A stretch of DNA of 64,000 bases from RYN-230 sp963713815 (GTDB lineage Bacteria > Actinomycetota > Actinomycetes > Streptosporangiales > Streptosporangiaceae): the NCBI GenBank assembly GCA_963713815.1, contig CAVQNH010000022.1, positions 33,569-97,568 on the forward strand. Reading direction: 5' to 3'. Made by a program: the position numbers and the translations under genes. A model generated the notes under the pieces. It searched no databases, was not told the DNA's origin, and saw only the letters and a program-made list of their open reading frames with translations. Position 1 is the stretch's first letter; each line of letters begins with the position of its first letter. Positions 49,200 through 58,359 of this stretch are shown here, piece after piece.

Positions 49200-51689
49200 A
49201 TGCCGGTCGTGGACGTTCCGCCGCGGGCCCGGGTCGTGATCGTCGGGGGCGGCATCGTCGGCTGCAGCGTGGCCTACCACCTGGCCCAGCTGGGCTGGAC
49301 CGACGTGGTCCTGCTCGAGCAGGGCCAGCTATCCTGCGGCACCACGTGGCACGCGGCCGGCATCGTCGGGCAGTTGCGCACTCACCCGTCGCTGACCCGG
49401 CTCATGCTGGACAGCAGCCGGCTGTACGCCAGCTTGGAGGAGCTGACCGGCCAGGGCACCGGGTGGAACCAGAGCGGGGCGCTGTGGGTCGCCGCCTCCC
49501 CGGAGCGCATGGTCCAGCTGCGCCGCACGGTGGACTCGGCCACCGCGCAGGGCGTGGAGGCGCACATCATCCCGGTGGCGGAGGCCGCGGACCGCTGGCC
49601 GCTGATGTACGCCGGCGACCTGGCCGGCGCGGTCTGGCTGCCGAACGACGCCAAGGCCAACCCGTCCGACATCACCCAGGCCCTGGCCAGGGGAGCCCGG
49701 CAGGCCGGGGTGACGATCCTGGAGCGGACCAGGGTGACCGGTTTCGTCACGGACCGGGGGCGGCTGACCGCGGTCCGGACCGCGCGCGGCGATATCGAGT
49801 GCGAGTACGTGGTGAACTGCGGCGGCCAGTGGGCTAAGGCGCTCGGCGCCCAGGTGGGCGTGACCATCCCACTCCAGCCCGCCGAGCACTTCTACATCGT
49901 CACCGAGGCCATCGACGGCCTGGACCGCTCGACGCCGACGCTGCGCGATCCCGACTCGTTCACCTACTTCAAGGAGGAGGTGCGCGGGCTGCTGATGGGC
50001 GGCTTCGAGCCCGACGCCAAGCCCTGGCTGGCCTCGGACGAGATCCCCGAGCCGTTCGAGTTCCAGCTGCTGCCCGAGGACTGGGACCAGTTCGACGTGC
50101 TGATGCGCGGCGCCATCCACCGGGTCCCGGTGATGGAGAAAACCGGGGTGAAGAAGTTCTACAACGGGCCGGAGAGCTTCACTCCCGACCACAACTTCAT
50201 CATGGGCCAGGCCCCGCAGCTGGCGAACTACTTCGTGGCGGCCGGCTTCAACTCCTCGGGTATCGCGTTCGGCGGCGGGGCCGGCGCGGCACTGGCCCGG
50301 TGGATCGTGGCGGGCGAGCCTGACCTGGATCTCAGCCCGGTGGACATCCGCCGGTTCTCCCCGTTCCAGGGCAACAAGCGGTGGCTGCGCAGCCGGGTCC
50401 AGGAGATCGTCGGCCTGCACTTCGCGATGGCCTGGCCGAACCGCGAGCCCGAGAGCTCCCGGGGGGTGCGCCGCTCCCCCGTGCACCACCTGCTGCAGGC
50501 CCGGCGGGCCAGCTTCGGCACCAAGCAAGGCTGGGAGCGGGCCAACTGGTTCGCGCCGCCCGGCGTGACACCGGTCACCGAGTACGGCTGGGGCCGGCAG
50601 AACTGGTTCGGCCCGAGCGCCGCCGAGCACCGGGCCGCCCGGGAGAACGTCGCCCTGTTCGACCAGACCTCGTTCGCGAAGATCGCCGTACGCGGCCGCG
50701 ACGCCGAGGCCGCCCTGCAGTGGCTGTGCGCCGGGGACGTGGCCGTGCCGGACGGCCGGACCGTGTACACGGGCGTGCTCAACGACCGCGGCGGGTACGA
50801 GGCCGACGTCACCGTGACCCGCATCGCCTGGGACGAGTACCTGCTGATCACCAGCAGCAGCCAGGCCGTGCACGACCTGGACCTGCTCCGCCGCGGGGTA
50901 CCGGACGGCCTGCGGGTGGAGTTCTTCGACGTGACCTCGGCGTCCGCGGTGCTCAGCGTGATGGGCCCGCGGTCCCGTGAGCTGCTGGCCAGGCTGTCCG
51001 CCGACGACCTGTCCGATCAGGCCTTCCCGTTCGGCTGGAGCCGGGAGATCGACCTGGCCGGGCTGACCGTCCGGGCGTCGCGGCTGACGTTCGTCGGCGA
51101 GCTCGGCTGGGAGCTGCACGTGCCGGCCGAGATGGCGGTGGCGGCGTTCGAGCGGCTCACCGGCCCGGACACCGCCGGCCCGGACGCCGTCGGCCTGGAC
51201 GGCGCCGCAGCTCCCACGCTGGCCGGCTACTACGCGATCGACTCACTGCGGCTGGAGAAGGGCTACCGGGTGTGGGGCCGCGAGCTGACCCCCGATACCA
51301 CGCCGGTCGAGGCGGGCCTGGCGTTCACCTGCAAGGACCGCTCCCTCGTCGGCTTCCGCGGCGCCGACGCGGTGCGGCGGCACCGGGCCGAGGGGGTGAC
51401 GCGGCGGCTGGCCAGCTTCGTGATCGACGACCCGGAGGCTTACGCCTGGGGCGGCGAGCTGCTGCTCCGCGACGGCGAGCCGGCCGGCTTCGCCAGCTCG
51501 GCCGCGTTCGGGCACACGCTGGGCCGGTCGGTGCTGCTCGGCTATGTGGAGCGCCAGGACGGCGGCCAGGCCGACCCGCAGTGGCTCAAGGAGGGCCGCT
51601 ACCAGGTGGTGGTCGGCGGCGAGCCGTTCGACGCGGTGATGACGCTGCGCGCGCCCTACGACCCGGACCGGGCCCGGGTGCTGGCCTGA
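49200..51689 (+). CDS. FAD-dependent oxidoreductase fused to GcvT-like aminomethyltransferase (dimethylglycine/sarcosine dehydrogenase type)
   Basis: 829 aa from ATG 49200 (ATG 49197 is adjacent). DAO domain (1-400): VVIVGGGIVGCSVAYHLAQLG for FAD; CGTTWHAAGIVGQLR, the His-containing loop typical of covalent-FAD dimethylglycine/sarcosine dehydrogenases; YNGPESFTPDHNFIMGQ and AAGFNSSGIAFGGGAG. FAO_M linker, then a GcvT/GCV_T_C folate-binding part (430-829) with SFAKIAVRGRDAEAALQWLCAGDV, LSVMGPRSRELL, TFVGELGWELH and GYYAIDSLRLEKGYRVWGREL. Predicted to demethylate an N-methyl substrate, passing the C1 unit to tetrahydrofolate. Confidence 0.9.
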   Translation: MPVVDVPPRARVVIVGGGIVGCSVAYHLAQLGWTDVVLLEQGQLSCGTTWHAAGIVGQLRTHPSLTRLMLDSSRLYASLEELTGQGTGWNQSGALWVAASPERMVQLRRTVDSATAQGVEAHIIPVAEAADRWPLMYAGDLAGAVWLPNDAKANPSDITQALARGARQAGVTILERTRVTGFVTDRGRLTAVRTARGDIECEYVVNCGGQWAKALGAQVGVTIPLQPAEHFYIVTEAIDGLDRSTPTLRDPDSFTYFKEEVRGLLMGGFEPDAKPWLASDEIPEPFEFQLLPEDWDQFDVLMRGAIHRVPVMEKTGVKKFYNGPESFTPDHNFIMGQAPQLANYFVAAGFNSSGIAFGGGAGAALARWIVAGEPDLDLSPVDIRRFSPFQGNKRWLRSRVQEIVGLHFAMAWPNREPESSRGVRRSPVHHLLQARRASFGTKQGWERANWFAPPGVTPVTEYGWGRQNWFGPSAAEHRAARENVALFDQTSFAKIAVRGRDAEAALQWLCAGDVAVPDGRTVYTGVLNDRGGYEADVTVTRIAWDEYLLITSSSQAVHDLDLLRRGVPDGLRVEFFDVTSASAVLSVMGPRSRELLARLSADDLSDQAFPFGWSREIDLAGLTVRASRLTFVGELGWELHVPAEMAVAAFERLTGPDTAGPDAVGLDGAAAPTLAGYYAIDSLRLEKGYRVWGRELTPDTTPVEAGLAFTCKDRSLVGFRGADAVRRHRAEGVTRRLASFVIDDPEAYAWGGELLLRDGEPAGFASSAAFGHTLGRSVLLGYVERQDGGQADPQWLKEGRYQVVVGGEPFDAVMTLRAPYDPDRARVLA

Positions 51690-52540
51690 GCCGGGGCGGC
51701 CGCGGCCGCGGGTACTCCTGGGGACGCCGGCGGGGTAGCCAGCGTGGGCAGGACGGCCTGGCCCGCGCCGGTCCCCTCGTCGGCGCCGTAGGCCCAGGCG
51801 ATGACCCGGGTCCGGTCGCCGCGGAACAGGTCGGTGGAGTACTCCAGCGGCTGATCCGCTCCGTCGTAGGCGACCCGCTCGATCGCCATCAGCGGGTCTC
51901 CTACCTCGATGCCGAGCAGCGCGGCCTGGTCGGCGTCGGCGAGCACCGCCACCAGGCGTTCCACCGCCTTGACCGCCGACAGCCCATACCGCTGCGCCAT
52001 CAGTTCGTAGATGCTGTCGTCGAGGCGCTCGCTCAGCAGGTCCGGGAACAGGGCGACCGGGAACCGGGCGTGCTCCAGTGAAATCCGCACCTCATCGGCC
52101 AGCCGGACCCGGATCACGTCGTGTACCAGCGCGGCCGCCGGGATCCGCAGTGCCTCGGCGGTCACGCTGTCCGCCGGGATCATCCGCGCGGACACCACAT
52201 GGGCGCCGGCCCGGAAGCCCTGGGCGCGCAGATAGGACGGGATGCCGGCCAGGTACCCGAAGTCGATGTCCACCCGGCCCCGGGTGGCGAACGTGCCGCC
52301 GGTACGGCCCCGGCGCCGGCGGATCAGCCCGGCGTGCTCCAGCCCGTCCAGCACCTGGCGGACCGTGGTGCGGCTGACGCCGTACATCCCGGCCAGCTCC
52401 CGCTCGGTGGGCAGGCGGCCGTCGCTGCCCAGCTCGTCGGAGGAGAGCAGCGCGCGGAGCCGCTGTTCCACCAGGCTCCGCGTGCTTTTGCCCCGGTCCA
52501 GAACGGTGAGGGGGTCCGGCTCATCCAGATGGGCGCCCAT
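51656..52540 (-). CDS. GntR family transcriptional regulator with UTRA domain
   Basis: 294 aa. Winged helix LVEQRLRALLSSDELGSDGRLPTERELAGMYGVSRTTVRQVLDGLEHAGLIRRRRGRTGGTF, then a UTRA/chorismate-lyase-fold effector domain (about 85-255: LRAQGFRAGAHVVSARMIPAD, VIRVRLADEVRISLEHARFP, YSTDLFRGDRTRVI). The Pro/Ala-rich tail overlaps the end of the convergent FAD/GcvT gene by 34 bp. It is the only regulator in the locus and so the best candidate to bind the CCAAAT operators. Confidence 0.9.
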   Translation of the reverse strand: MGAHLDEPDPLTVLDRGKSTRSLVEQRLRALLSSDELGSDGRLPTERELAGMYGVSRTTVRQVLDGLEHAGLIRRRRGRTGGTFATRGRVDIDFGYLAGIPSYLRAQGFRAGAHVVSARMIPADSVTAEALRIPAAALVHDVIRVRLADEVRISLEHARFPVALFPDLLSERLDDSIYELMAQRYGLSAVKAVERLVAVLADADQAALLGIEVGDPLMAIERVAYDGADQPLEYSTDLFRGDRTRVIAWAYGADEGTGAGQAVLPTLATPPASPGVPAAAAAPAQASTRARSGS

Positions 52541-52589
52541 AAGCTAACCATAGACCGCGGGGTTCCCTGCGGCGAAGCTCCGCCGACGG

Positions 52590-52614
52590 GGTCCAGGGGG
52601 TCGTCCCCCGGACC
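52590..52614. other. Hairpin in the leader region of surE
   Basis: GGTCC-A-GGGGG / CCCCC-GGACC, ten base pairs with one bulge and a TCGT loop, 28 bases before the surE start. It could insulate transcription from upstream or influence the leader. Confidence 0.35.
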
Positions 52615-52641
52615 AGTACTGTCCCCCCGGAAGGAGACAGC

Positions 52642-53496
52642 GTGCGGGTCCTGCTGACCAATGACGACGGGGTCCGGTCCGCGGGCATCCAGGCGATCCG
52701 GGCGGCCCTCGCCCCGGTGTGCACGTCGGTGGTCACCGTCGCGCCCGACGGGGAACGCAGCGGGTTCGCACGCAAGTGCACGTTCGACCGGCCGGTCAGG
52801 GTGCGGCGGCTGGAGGGCGGCCGGAATCCGGTGTACGAGTGCGACGGCACCCCGACCGACTGCGTCCGGGCCGGGCTGCTCGGCGGGCTCGCCGCCGACG
52901 CGGACCTCGTGGTCAGCGGCATCAACCACGGGGCCAACGTGGCCGACGACGTGGTGTACTCCGGTACCGTCGGCGCCGGGCTGGAGGCCGCGGTGCTGGG
53001 CACGTCCGCGCTGTGCCTGTCCCAGCAGACGCCGGCCGGCAGCCTTTCGGTCAACTACACCGAGCATCCGGGCCCCGGCGGGCCGGGCTACGACTTCGGG
53101 CTGGCCGCCCGGCACGGGGCCCAGATGGCCGCGGCGTTCGGCCGGGCCGGGCCGGGCGAGACGGCCGTGCTCAGCGTCAACTACCCGGCCGCGCCCGCAG
53201 CCGGCCGGACACCGGACGGCCCGGCCGTGGTGCTGACCCGTCCCGGGCAGCGGGTGTACCCGCGGGTCCCGGTCAGGAACTGGGACGCCGATCCCGGCCC
53301 GCAGGCGCTGTACCTGTTCGGGGAGCCGGACGAGACCATCCCCGAGGCCGACGGCCCGGCCGACACCGACGTGGCCGCGCTGCGGCACGGGCTGATCTCG
53401 GTGACGCCGCTGTCCGTGACGATCGCGCTGGACGAGCTCTCACCCGCGATGACCTCGTTCCTGGACCGTCTGGCCGTCCGCGCCCGCTGGTCATGA
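52642..53496 (+). CDS. surE: 5'/3'-nucleotidase SurE
   Basis: 284 aa from GTG 52642 with GGAAGGAG ahead. LLTNDDGVRSAGI carries the metal-binding NDDG at residues 6-9; VVTVAPDGERSG and VVSGINHGANVADDVVYSGTVGAGLEA hold the remaining metal and phosphate ligands. Dephosphorylates nucleoside monophosphates in a divalent-metal-dependent way. Divergent from the GntR gene and not obviously part of the catabolic locus. Confidence 0.9.
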   Translation: MRVLLTNDDGVRSAGIQAIRAALAPVCTSVVTVAPDGERSGFARKCTFDRPVRVRRLEGGRNPVYECDGTPTDCVRAGLLGGLAADADLVVSGINHGANVADDVVYSGTVGAGLEAAVLGTSALCLSQQTPAGSLSVNYTEHPGPGGPGYDFGLAARHGAQMAAAFGRAGPGETAVLSVNYPAAPAAGRTPDGPAVVLTRPGQRVYPRVPVRNWDADPGPQALYLFGEPDETIPEADGPADTDVAALRHGLISVTPLSVTIALDELSPAMTSFLDRLAVRARWS

Positions 53497-53609
53497 CGGC
53501 GGGCGGGATTATGGCGCCACTCGCGGTACCGCCCGGATCCCCGTCCCGCTCCAGCCACCGCAGCCGGGCTGGTAATCCGGCGTGGTGGGCGGTTTCTCCC
53601 GCTCTCCCG

Positions 53610-53615
53610 TAAGCT
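53610..53615 (+). promoter_or_regulatory. -10 box for leaderless GT39-like gene
   Basis: TAAGCT lies 7 nt before GTG 53623; no Shine-Dalgarno. Same geometry as the other leaderless starts in the window. Confidence 0.35.
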
Positions 53616-53622
53616 GCCGACC

Positions 53623-55332
53623 GTGAAATTGCCGGCCTCGCCAGGCTCCGATCACGGCCGCAACCAGTTGCGTGCGGGCAACGACGAGCCCGGGTCCGCC
53701 CCGGGAGCAACTGCAGAGGCACCCGGCCCAGCCACGGGTCGGCTTGCCCGGCTACGGACGGTGACCTGGCGCTGGCGCAGCGCGGAACTGCTGGCCGTAC
53801 TGGTGCTCGGGCTGCTCGTCCTGGTGGTCCACGACGTGGGGTACCTGCTCAGGCACCCGTTCTGGACCGACGAATCCTGGGTCGCGGTCACCACCCGGTT
53901 CCCGCTGTCGCAACTGCCCGCGACGACCTCCAGCACGCCGATCGGCTGGTCGGCGCTATTGCGCGTGGTCACCGTCGGCAGGACGCAGACCGGCCGGCTG
54001 CTACCGCTCGGCTTCGCCGGGGCCAGCGTGATGATCGCCTACTGGTTCGCGCGCCAGATCGGCTGGCCAGGGCGGCCCGCCGCAGTCACCGCCGGCCTGC
54101 TGGCCGGGATTGGGGTGCTCCTCGCCCCGGCCATGCTCGTGCGCAATGACCTGAAGCAGTACACCGCGGATGCCTGCATGGCATTGCTGACGCTCGCGCT
54201 GACCTCGCAACTCGAACGCAAATGGTCGCGCTGGCGGCTGGCTGGCCTGTCGGTCTCTGTCTGGGGCGGCATGCTGCTGAGCCATACCGTCGCATTCGTG
54301 GGCATCGCGGCGTTCGGAGCCGTGTGTGTCGTCCAGCTGGCCCGCCGCGCCTGGCGCCGGCTGGCCGAAGCGGTCGTGGCCGGCGCCGGTACGGCGGTGC
54401 TCATGCTCGGCGTCTACGAGGGTTTCGATGCCCGCGCGGTCGTGCCCGGGCTCACCGCCTACTGGGCGGACTACTACCTGCCCGCCACCCACGGCCTGCG
54501 CGCGAGCACCACATTCGTGATCTCGCGTTTCAGCAGCGTTCATGCCTTTTTCGGCCTTGGGCCGGTGTGGCTGGGACTCCCGCTGTTCATAGCCGGGCTG
54601 GTCACCATCTTCCGGCTGGGCAGGCCCGCCACGGCGATCGCGGTCACCGCGCTCTGGCCGGAGATGCTCGTCCTCTCTGCCCTGAAGAAATACCCGTTCC
54701 TCGACGAACGCACCTCGACCTTCCTGTTCGCCATCACGGTCGTGGTCGCCGCGATCGGCGTGGCCGGGCTGGCCTCACTCGTGCGGCCCCGGCTCAAGGG
54801 CGCGGTGGCCGCTCTGGTGGCCGCCACCGCCGCGGTGGCCTTCACCGTCGCCGCTCAGCCGTACGTGCGGAGCCACTCGATCCCGCACGACTACGTGCGC
54901 GATGAGGCTCACTACGTGGCCGCGCACGCCGCGCCCGGCGACGTGATCGTGGTGAACCTGAGCAGCAACTGGGGCTTTGCCTACTACTGGCCGGTCGGCG
55001 CGCCGGCCCGCCGGGCCGACCCCGTCGTCTTGCAGGGATACGAGGCGTATTTCCCGGGGCAGCCACGCATTATCGTCGCCCGCGACCGGGACCCCGCAGG
55101 CGTCAACACGGCGCTGACCCTGGCCCTGGCGCGGGCCCGGCAGCATCCCTGCAGCCGGATCTGGCTCGTCCGCTCGCACCTGTCGGGAGCCGAACGAGCG
55201 GCGTGGACCGCGGCACTGCGCCAGCATGGACTGGTCAGCACGCGGGGCGGGGCGGACGGGTTGCGGGTGGTGCAGCCTGGCCGTGGATCAGCAGGCGGTC
55301 CCGCCCGGTGCCCAGGCGGGGGCCGGCCTTGA
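53623..55332 (+). CDS. GT39-like membrane glycosyltransferase
   Basis: 569 aa. A polar 45-residue N-terminus, then about ten membrane helices. The first outside loop has HPFWTDESWVAVTTRFP, the Asp-Glu pair that marks GT-C/PMT_2 enzymes using polyprenyl-phosphate sugars. The C-terminal 150 residues form an outside domain (APGDVIVVNLSSNWGFAYYW). Probably transfers a sugar to protein or envelope glycolipid. It ends convergent with the ABM gene across a hairpin. Confidence 0.75.
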   Translation: MKLPASPGSDHGRNQLRAGNDEPGSAPGATAEAPGPATGRLARLRTVTWRWRSAELLAVLVLGLLVLVVHDVGYLLRHPFWTDESWVAVTTRFPLSQLPATTSSTPIGWSALLRVVTVGRTQTGRLLPLGFAGASVMIAYWFARQIGWPGRPAAVTAGLLAGIGVLLAPAMLVRNDLKQYTADACMALLTLALTSQLERKWSRWRLAGLSVSVWGGMLLSHTVAFVGIAAFGAVCVVQLARRAWRRLAEAVVAGAGTAVLMLGVYEGFDARAVVPGLTAYWADYYLPATHGLRASTTFVISRFSSVHAFFGLGPVWLGLPLFIAGLVTIFRLGRPATAIAVTALWPEMLVLSALKKYPFLDERTSTFLFAITVVVAAIGVAGLASLVRPRLKGAVAALVAATAAVAFTVAAQPYVRSHSIPHDYVRDEAHYVAAHAAPGDVIVVNLSSNWGFAYYWPVGAPARRADPVVLQGYEAYFPGQPRIIVARDRDPAGVNTALTLALARARQHPCSRIWLVRSHLSGAERAAWTAALRQHGLVSTRGGADGLRVVQPGRGSAGGPARCPGGGRP

Positions 55333-55372
55333 GGCGCTAGTGGCCGTCCGGCAGGTGCCAGCGATGCGGGGC

Positions 55373-55396
55373 GGTCAGCTGCGCAGACAGCTGACC
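55373..55396. terminator. Bidirectional terminator, 9-bp stem
   Basis: GGTCAGCTG-N6-CAGCTGACC between the convergent GT39-like and ABM genes; TGGCCGTCCG occurs as a direct repeat on both sides. Confidence 0.65.
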
Positions 55397-55406
55397 TGGC
55401 CGTCCG

Positions 55407-55715
55407 TCACATCGTCCGTGCGACGTCGTAGTGCGTGACGGTGGTCTCGCGGTCGATGAGGTAGTCGTCATCGTCCGGGTAAAAGACGGCGACCTCGATG
55501 TTCTGGCCCGCGAAGCCTTCGACGTCCGTCAGTGACGACCACCAGCTGACCGTCATGACTTCTGTCCGGCCGTCGCCGAGATCTGTCGTCCACATCTGGG
55601 CGCCCAGATTGCCGGGTGTCTGCTTGTAGCCGCTCAGCCCCGTCCTGGTGATGTACTCGACGTACGCCGCTGCCTGCTCAGTCCTGACCCAGCCCCGCCA
55701 TGTCCGGGCTATCAT
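55407..55715 (-). CDS. Antibiotic biosynthesis monooxygenase (ABM)-like small protein
   Basis: 102 aa from ATG 55715 (GAGGAG ahead). MIARTWRGWVRTEQAAAYVEYI, VMTVSWWSSLTDVEGFAG and IEVAVFYPDDDDYL give the beta-alpha-beta-beta pattern of the dimeric ferredoxin-like ABM fold. Members bind heme, quinols or aromatic substrates; here the substrate is unknown. It lies 191 bp after the flavin monooxygenase of the ABC operon on the same strand and may be expressed with it. Confidence 0.7.
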   Translation of the reverse strand: MIARTWRGWVRTEQAAAYVEYITRTGLSGYKQTPGNLGAQMWTTDLGDGRTEVMTVSWWSSLTDVEGFAGQNIEVAVFYPDDDDYLIDRETTVTHYDVARTM

Positions 55716-55906
55716 CGCCACTCCTCTGCTCCCTCCCGGGTGCCGGTTGTCCCGGTTCGAACCTGCACCTACCCGGGCATCGGCGACCTGATCAAGTATT
55801 TGATGCGGTTCGCGCTCAGGTGGGCTGATCACGCCGAGCCGAGGGGGTTCGCGCTCGGGGTGCGTGGTGATGCCTTGCAGGCGGGGGCGGGCGGGCCCGG
55901 GGGGCA

Positions 55907-57289
55907 CTACGAGGGCGCGGCAGACAACTCGCCGGGGCTGGTTTCCTCGGCCTCCTCGCGCTCGCGCGCCGCGGTGTAACGGTTCTCCGGGACGGGGAGG
56001 CCCAGGTTGCCGCGCAGCGTGCCGGAGTCGTACTCGGCGCGGACCAGGCCGCGCTCGCGCAGGATCGGCACCACCTCGCCGGTGAACCGGCGGAACTGGG
56101 ACGGGTGGCCGATGTGGATGTTGTAGCCGTCCAGCGCACGGCCCTCGAACCAGCGCTGCATCTCGTCCGCCACGGTCTCCGGTGAGCCCGCGAACGGGGT
56201 CGGCTTCGGCCCGGAGATCGCCTGGACGGTCTCCCGCAGCGTGTAGCCATTGTCCCGGGCCAGCTTCACGATCTTCTCGGCCTGGGTCCGGAAGCCCCGC
56301 TCGGCCACGTGCAGCACGTCCGGGAACGGGGCGTCCAGGTCGTACTGCCGGAAGTCGTGCCAGGCGAACGGGCGGCCCAGCTCGCCGAGCGCCTTATCGA
56401 AGTCCTGGTCGGCGAGCTGCAGGTCGTGCTCGATCTCGCGGGCTTCGGTGTCGGTGTCGCCGACGAACACCCGGACACCGGGCATCACGATGATGTGGTC
56501 CGGGTCGCGGCCCTTGGCGGCGGCCCGCGCCTTGATGTCGGTGTAGAACGCCTGGCCCTGCTCGATCGACGCCGCGTGGGTGAAGATGCCCTCGCCGATC
56601 GTGGCCCCCAGGTCGCGGCCCTGCTCAGAGTCGCCGGCCTGGAAGATGACCGGCTGCCCCTGCGGCGAGCGGGAGATGTTGAGCGGGCCGACGACCTGGA
56701 AGTGATCCCCCTTGTGGTTCAGCGCGTGCTGCCGGGACGGGTCCAGGAACCGCCGGGCCCCGCGATCCCGCGGGAACGCGTCCGCCTCGTAGGAGTCCCA
56801 CAGCCCCTGGGCGACCCGGACGAACTCCAGCCCGCGGGCGTACCGGGTGTCGTAGTCGTAGTGCTCGTCCCGGCTGAAGTTGCCCGCCGCGCCCGCGTCG
56901 CCGCTGGTCACCACGTTCCATCCGGACCGGCCGCCACTGATCAGGTCCAGCGAGGCGAGCCGCCGGGCCACGTTGAACGGGTCGTTGTAGGACGTGGTCA
57001 TGGTGGCGACCAGGCCGATGTGCCGGGTCACCACGGCCAGCGCGGCCAGCAGCGTCATCGGCTCGAGCCGGTTGAGGTAGTGCGGCGGCGAGTCGGGGGT
57101 GATGAACTGGCTGTCCACGATGAAGACCAGGTCGAACTTGGCCGCCTCGGCCAGCTGGACCTGCTCGATGTACCAGCCGATACTGACGCTGGCGTCGCCG
57201 GGGATCTCGGGGTCCAGCCACTGGTAGTGCTGGCCCGGGCCGCCCACGCCCATGGTCACCGCGCCGAGCTTGATCTGCCGGTTGCTCAT
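55907..57289 (-). CDS. FMN-dependent monooxygenase, NtaA/SnaA/DszA family (LLM class)
   Basis: 460 aa from ATG 57289 (GGAAGGA ahead). Luciferase-like TIM barrel: FDLVFIVDSQFI, LEPMTLLAALAVVTRHIGLVATMTTSYNDPFNVARRLASLDLISGGRSGWNVVTS (family signature), PVIFQAGDSEQGRDLGA and VGDTDTEAREIE. These enzymes use reduced FMN from a separate reductase to oxidise nitrilotriacetate, EDTA, DMS or sulfones. Last gene of the importer operon (4-nt overlap), so the transported compound is its likely substrate. Confidence 0.9.
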   Translation of the reverse strand: MSNRQIKLGAVTMGVGGPGQHYQWLDPEIPGDASVSIGWYIEQVQLAEAAKFDLVFIVDSQFITPDSPPHYLNRLEPMTLLAALAVVTRHIGLVATMTTSYNDPFNVARRLASLDLISGGRSGWNVVTSGDAGAAGNFSRDEHYDYDTRYARGLEFVRVAQGLWDSYEADAFPRDRGARRFLDPSRQHALNHKGDHFQVVGPLNISRSPQGQPVIFQAGDSEQGRDLGATIGEGIFTHAASIEQGQAFYTDIKARAAAKGRDPDHIIVMPGVRVFVGDTDTEAREIEHDLQLADQDFDKALGELGRPFAWHDFRQYDLDAPFPDVLHVAERGFRTQAEKIVKLARDNGYTLRETVQAISGPKPTPFAGSPETVADEMQRWFEGRALDGYNIHIGHPSQFRRFTGEVVPILRERGLVRAEYDSGTLRGNLGLPVPENRYTAAREREEAEETSPGELSAAPS

Positions 57290-58359
57290 CTGGGCTGTCC
57301 TTCCATCGTGAGCCCGCCGCTGGCCGCGCGGCTGCGGGCCAGGGTCAGCCATTCGCTGTGGCGGTGGCAGGCGACGCGGCGGTGATCACCGGCCGCGACG
57401 AGCGGGGGCTGGACCGTGCAGGCGGCGGCCGCGAAGGCGCAGCGTGAGGCGAACACGCAGGCGTCCGGGCCGCCGAGGCCGGCCAGCAGGTCCCCCGGCA
57501 GCGCGCCCGCCTCGGCGACGGTGCGGGTGAGCTGGCGCGGGGACAGTTCCCGGTCGTGCCGGACACTCGGGGCGGATGCCATCAGCAGGGCCGTGTACGG
57601 GTGCTCGGGGGCGGCGAACACCTGGTCCACCGGGCCGTCCTCGACGATCCGGCCCCGGTAGAGCACCACGACGCGGTCGGCGATGCCCGCCAGCGAGCTG
57701 AGGTCGTGGGAGATGATCACGATGGACAGCCCGAGGGAGGTCCGGAGCTGCTCCAGCAGGCGCAGGATGTAGTTGCGGTTGCTGGCGTCCAGGGCGCTGA
57801 CCGGCTCGTCGCAGATGAGCAGCCGGGGCTCGGTGGCCAGGGCCCGGGCGATCGACACGCGCTGGCGCTGGCCGCCGGAGATCTGGCCCGGGGTGCGGGG
57901 CAGCACCGAGTCGTCCAGGCCGACCTGGCCCAGCGCGGTAACGACCCGCCGCCGGATCTCGGCCCGGTCAGTCGCGCCCTGCAGCCTGACCCCTTCGGCC
58001 ACGATGTCGTGCACGGTCATCTCGGGGTCGAGCGAGCGGAGCGGGTCCTGGAAGACCAGCTGCAGATGACCGCGGCGGCGCTCGGCCCGCCGGGCGCCGC
58101 GGCGCAGGGCGGAGATCGTGGTGCCCTCGAACACGACCTGGCCGGCCACCGGGTCGACCAGGCCGGCCACGGTCCGGGCCAGGGTCGTCTTGCCCGAGCC
58201 GGTCTCGCCGACCAGGCCGACGATCTCGCCGGGACCGATGGCCAGATCGACTCCCCGCAGGACCTGGTTGGCCCGCCAGCCGCGGCCCAGGACCACGTCG
58301 AGCGAGTCGACCGCGAGCAGCGGCGCTGTGTCCGGGAGGCTGGCGGCGGGGGCGGTCAC
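57286..58359 (-). CDS. Peptide/opine-type ABC transporter ATP-binding protein 2 (DppF/OppF-like)
   Basis: 357 aa from GTG 58359. Walker A GETGSGKTT, signature ISGGQRQRVSIARAL, Walker B LLICDEPVSALD, then the Opp/Dpp C-terminal region with a Cys cluster (ACVFASRCAFAAAACTVQ) likely to hold an iron-sulfur site. Start overlaps the stop of ATPase 1 by 4 nt; its stop overlaps the monooxygenase start by 4 nt. Longer open frame upstream is a shadow of ATPase 1. Confidence 0.92.
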   Translation of the reverse strand: MTAPAASLPDTAPLLAVDSLDVVLGRGWRANQVLRGVDLAIGPGEIVGLVGETGSGKTTLARTVAGLVDPVAGQVVFEGTTISALRRGARRAERRRGHLQLVFQDPLRSLDPEMTVHDIVAEGVRLQGATDRAEIRRRVVTALGQVGLDDSVLPRTPGQISGGQRQRVSIARALATEPRLLICDEPVSALDASNRNYILRLLEQLRTSLGLSIVIISHDLSSLAGIADRVVVLYRGRIVEDGPVDQVFAAPEHPYTALLMASAPSVRHDRELSPRQLTRTVAEAGALPGDLLAGLGGPDACVFASRCAFAAAACTVQPPLVAAGDHRRVACHRHSEWLTLARSRAASGGLTMEGQPR

